A DNA stretch of 64,000 bases from Takakia lepidozioides. Taxonomy: Eukaryota; Streptophyta; Takakiopsida; Takakiales; Takakiaceae. Location of the stretch: positions 42,178,042 through 42,242,041 of the forward strand of contig CM060734.1 of NCBI GenBank assembly GCA_030704615.1. Reading direction: 5' to 3'. The notes under the pieces are model-generated. The model was not told the DNA's origin. It saw only the letters and a list, made by a program, of their open reading frames with translations, and did not search any database. Of this stretch, positions 56,615 to 64,000 are shown in pieces. The position numbers and the translations under genes were made by a program. How positions within the stretch are numbered: position 1 is the first letter of the stretch; every line of letters starts with the position of its first letter.

Positions 56615-57123
56615 ATCTATGCACTTGAGAGCCAACTCACCATGCACCTCTTTGCCCTTTTCCAGGGCTGCCAGGCTTGCACAAGCATTGTGAACGCATA
56701 CAAACCTGATGTGGTTGCGCTTCACCTCTTCCCCCATCATTTGTTCATAGGCCTCCAAGGCCTCCGTCCCGTGCCCCTGCTGTGCATATCCTGCAAGCAT
56801 GGCATTCCATGACACCAAATCTCATTCAGTTCAATATTGTTCACTCAACCAGCTAACTTGCAAAGTTCAACATGGAAATTTAGGGCTGATTCTAGGGCTG
56901 CCAGGCTTGCAACAAGCATTGCGAACGCACACAAACGTGATGTGGTTGCACTTCACCTCTTCCCCCATCATTTGCTCATAGGCCTCCAAGGCCTCCGTCT
57001 CGTGCCCCTACTGTGCATATCCTGTAAGCATGGCGTTCCATGACACCAAATCTCATTCAGTTCAATATTGTTCACTCAACCAGCTAACTTGCAAAATTCA
57101 ACATGGAAATTTAGAGCTGATTC
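56615..57123 (-). pseudogene. PPR/OSB-like fragment, 230-bp tandem duplication
   Basis: Copies at 56,664-56,893 and 56,894-57,123 (period 230 bp) are nearly identical. Each holds a PPR segment on the minus strand (MVSWNAMLAGYAQQGHG and VCVHNACASLAALEKGKEVH) joined to intron-like sequence from the OSB-like family (caaccagctaacttgcaa). No full PPR gene is present. Confidence 0.75.
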
Positions 57124-57129
57124 TGATAA

Positions 57130-57400
57130 GAGGTAGAAACAGGGTGAAATGTGTTGAAGAAGACATTAGCAGTGCCGGATTTTATCAATTGTGCCGCTGC
57201 TGCTGCTGCTTCAAGTTGTAGCTATCCTTCCACAGGGAGTCATAGGTAATCTGGAGCTTGAAATCCGGACCTCTTGGATGAATCTGGACCCACACTCTAT
57301 CATTGCTCCTTCAGCTATCCATGCCCTGCACAAATTATGCATACATCTTTGCCTTGCTGCTAGCAGCTGACAATGACAACCTAGATTTGTTCTGGGAAAC
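57130..57400 (-). pseudogene. OSB-like fragment (PDF motif)
   Basis: On the minus strand VQIHPRGPDFKLQITYDSLW, nearly the same as the plus-strand 55.3-kb copy, with a SAASSKA-like flank on the far side also similar to 55,230-55,260. Frames are broken. Confidence 0.5.
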
Positions 57401-57419
57401 ACCCAATCACACTAGTTCT

Positions 57420-58391
57420 TATGTTGAATTGCGTTTGCTACTCTCTGACACCCCGTTCCGGACCCCCCTGCACCCAGACCAGTCCGAAGCCTCCTGACCA
57501 CTCTGATCAGAGAAGCAAATAAACAAGCGGCAGCCTCCATCAGCCATACCAAAGTATACATCCAAAAATGGACTCCATCCAATGTACTGCACCATAAACT
57601 CTCCAATCATTTCTGGCTAACCAAAGCCACCACCGACACACAAATCCGACAAACACTCAAATTCCGATATGCCCAATACATGGGCCACCAGCGCAAACAC
57701 ATTTTCTGGCCACATCTGTTCCCATCCCCATACTACCCGTTATGTGCAACCACCCACCAAGCTCGTGACACTTGGCCACATCTCCTCAGCCAATGTACGC
57801 ACCTACCTATACATGGCTTGCATATCACGCGTCATAACTAGGCAGTCTGGCACCTCCACAAGCTCTTTCTAAAACATGCTGAAACCCGTTGGTTCTCGCT
57901 CATGAATGCAGGCACCTACCAGGGACGGCCACCCGACCACACAGTACCACGTGGCTACTACCATGCAGATGTACCCGATCACCATGCTCATGCCCCGCTC
58001 GACTTTGCCCGGACATACTCCTCGTCCAAGGTCTACCTTTCAACACTTTACCACCTCATCATCCCCACAACTCACCATCTATTTCATTGAATTCATTTGC
58101 CATGATTGTTATCCAAACGATTCAATCTTAGAAAAACGTCAAAAATATGCCTCGCTTATCCTTGCACTTCGAAGGCGTGGCTGGAAAACCGGCCCATTAA
58201 CTGTCATCACAGCCGACACTCGAGGTGACATTCATAACGCCAGTATCACGGACATACACGATAACTTCCAAATTCCCATTGTTCCCATCCACAAATGTTT
58301 CAAAGAAATCCATCTCACGGCACTCCATTTACTCACAGCTATTATCACCAACAAACGCCAACTGGAATCCGGCACTTCAAACACACCTTAG
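57420..58391 (+). pseudogene. LINE 3' end, copy 2 (C-terminal tail)
   Basis: Frames correspond to the copy at 41.8-42.6 kb: DTQIRQTLKFRYAQYMGHQR, DTWPHLLSQCTHL, VWHLHKLFLKHAETRW. The frame 57,906-58,391 then has FICHDCYPNDSILEKRQKYA and LILALRRRGWKTGPLTVITA, and ends near 58,391. Stops and frame changes occur. No RT domain is included, so it is a 5'-truncated copy, as usual for LINEs. Confidence 0.7.
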
Positions 58392-58560
58392 GTCCCCCAG
58401 GATACCCCTGGGTACCCAGGGGTACGCGCCCCCTCTATTCTTAGCGGTCATCTGGTGTCCCCCTGGACATTTTTTTGTTATAGGGACCACCCCCGAAAGG
58501 GGACAGTAGCCGCAAGGCGAAGTGGCTCTTATACGCCGGCCTCGGCCGGAATCTTCTCTC
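58392..58560 (+). repeat. GC-rich 3' region after LINE copy 2, with perfect palindrome
   Basis: Right after the last LINE frame comes a perfect 22-bp palindrome centred on GGTACC (58,403-58,424), then gaaaggggacagtagccgca and gccggcctcggccgga. It may be the 3' untranslated part of the LINE, where a structured RNA could serve RT recognition. Confidence 0.4.
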
Positions 58561-58589
58561 TCTGCTACTCTCTGTAATCTTACAGGCAT

Positions 58590-58725
58590 TCAACGTTTTG
58601 CCTCGGTTGTCCCTCCATTGACTGGGGTCACAAAAGTATCCATTCCACAGCTTCTCCTCATCTCTGTTTTTGGATACTTTCCTGTTGTCACATTGGCAGT
58701 ATCATGTCAAAGTCACTCCAAATGC
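58590..58725 (-). pseudogene. OSB-like fragment
   Basis: On the minus strand this is the type-b unit of the 45.7-47.6 kb array (phrase gaggagaagctgtgg..., then the WWDNR region in decayed form). Confidence 0.45.
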
Positions 58726-59174
58726 AATCCTTCAAAAAGTTGCACGACCTCCCTATGACAACCATGTTGGGCATATCCTGCAATCATCGCGTTCCACGAC
58801 ACCACATTTTGTTCAGCCATATTGTCAAATACTCCATTTGCATCCTCAATGCATCCACATTTCACATACATGTTTACCAGGGCAGTGTCCAGAATGACAT
58901 TTGGTACAATTCCAGCTTTGATGATGTCACCATGCACCTCTTTGTCCTTTTCCAGGGCTGCCAGGCTTGCACAAGCATTGCAAACGCACACAAACGTGAT
59001 GTGGTTGCACTTCATCCCTTCCCCCATCATTTGCTCATAGGTCTCCATCCCGCGCCCCTGCTGTGCATATCTAGCAAGCATGGCGTTCCATGACACCATA
59101 TTGTTGAACACTCCCTCCGCATCCTCAGATTGCAGCCAATCCCTCTTTTGAAATGAAAAAAGGTTCCGCAGCAT
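58713..59174 (-). pseudogene. PPR fragment (about four repeats)
   Basis: The frame of 153 codons contains MVSWNAMLARYAQQGRG, ITFVCVCNACASLAALEK, GDIIKAGIVPNVILDTALVN, MYVKCGCIEDANGVFDNM and NVVSWNAMIAGYAQHG. It is open but starts and ends within repeats, with no targeting sequence and no E or DYW end, so it is a fragment of a larger PPR gene. Confidence 0.8.
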
Positions 59175-59299
59175 CCACCATGTAGGTTCAGTATCACATC
59201 CTCAGTATCTTCCATCATCTCTGAATGGGGATAAGGGCCAACTGCAGGATAAGTATTTGCCAGCATTTTAGAGAAGTACCATTGCATGTCACATCCATT

Positions 59300-59640
59300 C
59301 AAAGGTTTATCAACACCAAAGCCGTGCTGTAGTTACATACAAGGCGGTATTGATGTTGGTACACCAAGGGGTGTGAGGATGGGCCTTTGCATCCTGGATG
59401 CTCCCGCATTTGACATACATGTCCACCAGGGTGTTGTTCAGAATGACATCTGCCAATTCCCGCTTTGATGATGTTACCATGGACCTCTTTGCCTTTTTTC
59501 ATGGCTGCAAATGCAAACAAACCTGGTCCGGTTAGTTTTCAACCCTTCCCGCATATTTGCTCATAGGTCCCAAAAGCCTCCATCCCACACCCATGTTGCG
59601 CATAGAGAGGACTGCCCTTGAGAAAAACGTGTACAACGAC
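59300..59640 (-). pseudogene. PPR fragment
   Basis: Minus-strand text KKGKEVHGNIIKAGIGRCHS, then VCQMREHPGCK in a shifted frame, corresponding to the segment around the GDIIKAG repeat. Frames are broken. Confidence 0.7.
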
Positions 59641-59726
59641 CCCCCATAGTAGCCTTTCTGGTCATTGCCCTAAACCAAACCAAACAGTACCCCAACCCTA
59701 CTTATTACAGTAGATCCTATTCTGAA

Positions 59727-60280
59727 TTGCATCTGCTTCTCTTTGTAGTCCAACAAGCATTCACATTTTTGTTTCCATTGTCCCACCATCGACTGGGGTC
59801 GGAAAAGTGTTCATTCCAAAACTTCTCATCATCTCTATTATCTGTTTTTGGATATTTTCCTGTTGCCATATCGGCTGTAACTTGTCAAAGTCACTCCAAC
59901 CACCACAGATCCACCCAACGAACTAACTTACATAATTCAATATGCAAATTCAGGGCCGAGTCTGATGAGAGGGCAAAACAGGTTGAAATAGGTCGAAGAA
60001 GAAGGTGCTCTCCCAACATTGTCCTTACCTTGTGTCATGATGCAGGGAGGATTTGACCAACCATCAACCCAAAAGGACCTCTTGTGTGTGCTAGTTGTAT
60101 CTGTAGTCAGGTAATGTCGGATTGGTCTGTGAGAACCACCACGGTGCAGCTAAGCAGGCAAAGATTCACGGCTTGGTAAGATCAAGCTGACTCTCACAAG
60201 AACCTTGTAAATATCAAGAAGAATACCAAATCATGGTACTAATAGGAGCCAAGAGCCTAAATTTGCAGGATGGACAAATT
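59727..60280 (-). pseudogene. OSB-like fragment with its intron
   Basis: The sequence is the inverse of 54.80-55.16 kb and of array units at 45.7-46.0 kb: gaggacttttgggttgatgg-type phrases, the catgacacaaggt segment, and a decayed WWDNR unit at 59,780-59,830. It shows that the OSB-like gene piece was copied together with non-coding sequence. Confidence 0.5.
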
Positions 60281-60284
60281 TCTT

Positions 60285-60612
60285 CACATTATACAGTCTC
60301 CAATGCCTCCATCCCACATCCATGCTGGGCAAACCCTGAGATCATCACTTTCCAAGAGACTAAATTTTGCTCAGCGATACTGTCGAACACTCCCTTTGCA
60401 TCAACTAAAATCCGGCCCTCTTGGATGAATCTGAACGTATTCATTCCAGAGCTTCTCCTCGTCTCTGTTATCTGTGAAAAAGGTTGTGCAGCATCCACCA
60501 TGTAGGATCTCCCTCTGACATTGGTGTGTGAAACCTCTCCGCGCTCAAGCATCCGCCATGAGAACCCACTTGAGATATTGCATAAACAATCGAAGAATTG
60601 AGCCATTTCCAA
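60285..60612 (-). pseudogene. Chimeric OSB-like/PPR fragment
   Basis: The open frame of 107 codons reads through RRSSGMNTFRFIQEGRILVD, a frame-shifted version of the OSB-like PDF part, into AKGVFDSIAEQNLVSWKVMI and SGFAQHGCGMEALE, a PPR repeat. It is a join of two gene families within one open frame. Confidence 0.6.
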
Positions 60613-60614
60613 AA

Positions 60615-61140
60615 CAACATTAAATTAAAAATGGTGTAGTGTGCTTGGTGCTGGTTTGCTGTTGTGTGGGATCCAGCCTGATGTTGGGAGTGCCATAGGT
60701 GTGTGCGTCGGTATTTGTTGTTTCCTTCGAGGCTCAGTGTCGGGATGTTATGGAGGGCTTGGGTTTCTCGATTTTTCTGGATGTTTTTTTTCCTTTCCTT
60801 ATTTCGGGAGGGCGATCAGTGCAGCTACATGGGGTGGTTATTTGATGTGATGTCTGATGCTTGGGGAGGGACGGAGCGGTGTCTGCATACCGGGCAGAAG
60901 AGGGGGTTCAACCCTCACTTCTTGGGCATAGATAGGGGTACCCCTATGTTATACTTTTGCATTGTTCCTCATGTTTTCTGCATAGTATATATATCAAAAG
61001 AATCACTGTATGCGTGGGGATGACCCGCCCCTTTTTGTGCCAATTGAACGTAGTTCTCAGAATTCGTCACTAGTAGTGCGGAGCAACGCGAAGCCTTAGA
61101 TGTATATTACTGTTTAATATTACATTAATCTCAAGAATTG
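60615..61140. other. No recognisable gene
   Basis: Short open frames only. No repeat partner seen in the window. Confidence 0.4.
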
Positions 61141-61142
61141 TG

Positions 61143-61210
61143 GACTAGCCTAGTGGTATGGAGTTGGTTGTGGTGTGTAGGTGGTCTCAAGCTCAAATTT
61201 GTATTGCGAT
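61143..61210 (+). mobile_element. tRNA-like SINE head (weak)
   Basis: tagcctagtggtatgg resembles a polymerase III A box, followed about 35 bp later by a weak B box (ggtctcaagctcaaat). It faces the minus-strand head at 61,316-61,245. Confidence 0.35.
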
Positions 61211-61244
61211 ATATACTTATTTTCAAAGTTTTTGAAAAATTCAA

Positions 61245-61318
61245 GACACCATGAGATTTGAACCCACGATGAGAGTCGTGACAATGGTGACCCTTACCAC
61301 TACGCTACCCTCCTAATC
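61245..61318 (-). mobile_element. tRNA-derived SINE head
   Basis: On the minus strand tagcgtagtggtaagg (A box, 61,307-61,292) and gggttcaaatctc (B box, 61,265-61,253) have tRNA-like spacing. No matching acceptor stem is present. Confidence 0.5.
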
Positions 61319-61329
61319 ATGCTAATCTT

Positions 61330-62400
61330 CCTGCTGTAGACTTATATCTAAGGTGTTGCTTACCCCCTCTTTATATGTATAATGTTGTACATGGGGGTTT
61401 AAAAATATCCCCTCCTGTGCACGCACGTGGCTGGTACAGGTTGGCTGGGGTGCACCCCCCAGGGTTACAACCAATAGATGGGATTTCTTCAATGACCGGT
61501 TCATCTAAGTTTTCAACCCACCTTTCTTTCTCTATCATTATAACGTCTTCATATTCATGATCTGGTATCAATTCCCAAGTCGTTCCTATCAAAGTTGATC
61601 TAACAGTCTTTCATAAAATGCGGATACATATGCAAATAAACCACATGCAATGTTGCATGATCCATCCACTATCTTTCACACCATTACCCATGATGCAAAG
61701 AAAACCTTTTGCTTAATCCAGATTTGACGTGTTGCCGCAATGGACAAAATAAATAGAGCACAAAGTGATGCTAGTCAACCACACTGTGCCCTTGAAATCA
61801 AAGCTATGACTGATACTGGAGCTCAAGACCAGTTTTTTATAAAAACAATAAAGTTTGAGATTCTCATGACATACCTTGTCATCGTAGCTTATTTAACGCA
61901 TGCTTCATCTCAAAGGAAGTCACAGCGTTAGTACTCAAAAGAAAATAAACAAGGCGTACTACACTGGGGTATCCATCCTCACTAGTGTATGGCAACTAGA
62001 AATAAAAATGAAGCAACATCATATGGAAAACGTAAAGTAGTACATAAGCAAAAACATAAGAGAGAACAAAGATGAGGACGGATATCGATCCTTCATCCAT
62101 TCAAACTTCGGGGATTCCTGACTATTTACTCACCTCCCAGACGCACCATTTATATGACGAGCCCTGGACGCACGCGGCTAGGGTGACGACATACTAGCTA
62201 GGAGGGGTCATGGTGAGTCGCGGTGTTGGTTGGGCTCGAAGAACCGCCCACCTGGCTGCGGTTAGTGTAGGGGATCTGTGGCATGCCAGTGGCGGTTTCT
62301 GTGCGATAACTAATCCTATCGGCAAAGAAGAGCTTAAATCTCCCCTTCGCAAGGCAAGTTTGCATTCCTAGATCCTACGGTCTTCTTAAGGTTTTTAAAA
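61330..62400. other. No recognisable gene
   Basis: Contains the inverse partner of the gggggtgcacc repeat (61,375-61,480) and short frames. Nothing else is supported. Confidence 0.4.
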
Positions 62401-62417
62401 TTGAATTGCCTTCCAAG

Positions 62418-62855
62418 TCTGAGCCCAAGCTTCCAAGGCGCTTATAGCCGGGATTGTTATCTATTCACAAAATGTCTCCTAGGCCGGGGGAAGCGAGGTA
62501 AATACCTCCGCTCAATGCCCCTCCAATGCTGCAGATATCTGTCTTTAAACTATCCTAGGGGAAGGGGCCCAGATCCTCCCTCTAAACTTGCCTTCAATTT
62601 GAGGGAGTCTGGAACGATGCGACCGTCAACGGCTCGTTTTGGCCTATTAATCGGGCATAACTAACATATTGTTAAACCAGAGCTCCCAATGCGCTTATAG
62701 CCGGGATAATTTTATCCCTTCACAAAACGTCTCCTGAGCTACCGGGGATCAAGGGTCAATACCCCCGTCCGTCGCCCCTCATCAGCCAGGTATTTGCCTT
62801 CAAATAACCTCGGGAGGATGGGGCCAAAAGCCTCCCTTTAAACTTGTCAATGTTG
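62418..62855 (+). repeat. Direct repeat of about 180 bp, two copies
   Basis: gcgcttatagccgggat ... ttcacaaaa.gtctcct ... aatacc..cg ... cct.gg.ggatggggcc ... cctcc.t.taaacttg occurs at about 62,418-62,595 and 62,678-62,855 (offset about 262 bp) with moderate divergence. No coding capacity. Confidence 0.65.
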
Positions 62856-63019
62856 TAATGCACTCCATCCCCCTGATACCGGGACCTATACCACGACGAC
62901 ACCAAGAGAGGAGGGTTTAACCCTAATTTGGAACCGCAGCTTTCATTTATGAATACATCATCTCCAGGGAGATTGTAGACCGAGGATCCCACTTTATTAA
63001 TGATGTCAACGAAGACAAC

Positions 63020-63100
63020 CAGCATGTAGCCCAGTGGTAAGGGCACATACCCTCTCACGAGTGGTTATGGGTTCAATCCACTTGTTGGAAGTCATTACGG
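63020..63100 (+). mobile_element. tRNA-derived SINE head
   Basis: tagcccagtggtaagggc (A box) and gggttcaatccac (B box) at tRNA-like spacing. The body beyond about 63,110 is not clear, since Gypsy integrase sequence begins at about 63,130-63,180. Confidence 0.5.
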
Positions 63101-63149
63101 TGTCCACCTTCCCACCGGAAGGCAGTAGCCCTATGGGATCAATTGACAC

Positions 63150-63780
63150 CATAAGTTACGCTTGCTTCGGCAACGCGTCCACCTTTGATGTCAACGAAGA
63201 AATTATGATGGCATCTTTTTCCATCAAGCATCGCAAGGCTATTCCTTATCATCCGCAAACTAGTGGGCATGTGAGCGTGCCAATCAAACATCATGCGACA
63301 TCTTATCAAAGACGATTCAAGAGCACAAACGGGATTGGAACACGAAATTGATTTCGGCCTTATGGGCATTTCGCACGACTCATAAGGTAACGACTCAACA
63401 CACCCCTTTTCACTGGTATACGGGGTGGAATCCATTATGCGTGGAGAGGTTAGCAACATCAGAGTCCTTGAAGGAATATGTTGGAAGGATTGGACGAGCA
63501 TCGACAGTCAGCCGCTCAGCACATAGAAGCAGTGCAGCGAAGAATGAAGGCTCGGTTTGACTTGAAGCGCAAAAAGAGGATTTTTGACCCTTGTGATTTG
63601 GTGTTGCTCTTGGACAGCCGAAATGAGGAATTCAAACCTGAGTTTGATTCATATTGGATGGGGTCGTATGTAGTCAAGACTGTATTTGACAACGGCTCAT
63701 TGCAGTTGGAGACATTGAGGGGAGTGGACTTCTCCAACTTGCAGGTAATTGGCATCCGGTGCAAACACTGTTACATGTAA
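63150..63780 (+). pseudogene. Gypsy integrase fragment (third lineage)
   Basis: FSIKHRKAIPYHPQTSGHV is the integrase block before the catalytic glutamate (here shifted out of frame at 63,275). It is followed by ISALWAFRTTHKVTTQHTPF. The frame 63,478-63,780 gives MKARFDLKRKKRIFDPCDLV, LLDSRNEEF, FDSYWMGSYVVKTVF and LETLRG, the C-terminal region in a Tat/Athila-like style. Frameshifts at about 63,280, 63,345 and 63,490. A stretch shared with 54.44-54.68 kb follows and may be its LTR. Confidence 0.85.
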
Positions 63781-63829
63781 GGTACGCACTTGTCTGCACT
63801 CATTCTAGCGACGACCAAAGGTCGGAAGC

Positions 63830-63960
63830 TAGCTTAGCGTAGAGCAGGAATAGGGTGCCATAGTGCCTCGTCATCGTCGCCACGTTTCGTAGCCACGTCA
63901 TCAACGTCAATTTTTTTGCACCTTGCCCGGATTGCCCGAAAATAACCGGGAGATGTGCGC
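63830..63960 (+). repeat. Repeat fragment shared with 54,440-54,680
   Basis: atagggtgccatag, the gtcatcgtcgccacg run and ccggattgcccg occur in the same order as at 54.45-54.66 kb. Probably start of an LTR following the integrase fragment. Confidence 0.5.
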
Positions 63961-64000
63961 GGGGAAGGGAGGATGATGCGCCCACGTGTTGCGTATCGGG

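Overview
The window looks like nuclear DNA of a land plant. It has spliced genes with GT-AG introns, DYW-type PPR genes, pieces that look like an OSB (organellar single-stranded DNA-binding) gene and a CLU/FRIENDLY gene, a plant-type acyltransferase gene, and many nested plant transposons. The decayed E/DYW PPR copies and the transposon types would suit a seed-free plant (fern, lycophyte or bryophyte), but that is only an impression. Most of the window is transposon-derived and decayed. The best intact host gene is an acyltransferase-like gene on the minus strand at 34.9-37.2 kb.

Layout. 0-10.5 kb: AT-rich intergenic DNA with a short inverted-repeat element (4.0-4.5 kb), two related SINE-like copies, two dense clusters of GGGTATA/TATACCC, and a 395-bp direct repeat pair. 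10.5-12.0 kb: a broken PPR-DYW gene (-). 12.0-27.7 kb: a 5'-truncated Ty3/Gypsy element on the minus strand (RT, RNase H and integrase, ending in a PHD finger, then an LTR). Its integrase is split exactly by an 11.9-kb MULE-like composite at 13,891-25,809, flanked by a 10-bp target duplication. 27.7-34.9 kb: repeats, a MITE-like element, a small hypothetical ORF and a tRNA-derived SINE. 34.9-37.2 kb: the acyltransferase-like gene. 37.5-41.5 kb: nothing recognised. 41.5-42.6 kb: a LINE 3' end. 42.6-52.4 kb: a second copy of the PHD-finger Gypsy (-), with its RNase H split by a 5,345-bp CACTA element at 44,162-49,506 (3-bp duplication AAT) that carries an amplified OSB-like exon array but no recognisable transposase. 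53-64 kb: Gypsy integrase fragments, an OSB-like pseudogene, a CLU exon, alternating PPR and OSB-like fragments, a second LINE 3' end, and SINE-like heads.

The most interesting part is the MULE-like composite. Besides a MULE transposase (zinc-binding N-terminus, DDE region, SWIM region; its 3' half is inverted relative to its 5' half), it contains two paralogous five-exon genes. Their C-terminal half resembles an amino-methyltransferase with beta-class motif order: a degenerate motif IV (DIPDG), then a motif I (DLTLGTG in the better copy). The four intron positions are equivalent in both copies. One copy (22.5-25.1 kb) is fused at its N-terminus to the same zinc-binding domain that begins the transposase. 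The other (17.7-19.65 kb) instead has a basic N-terminus, and a similar basic motif sits on the opposite strand in the other module. Each copy has at least one disabling mutation. A degenerate motif (consensus about GTGAAYGGCGGTAACGAC) recurs eight times within about 770 bp between the modules and could be a binding-site array.

All family assignments rest on motifs read by eye; no database search was run.
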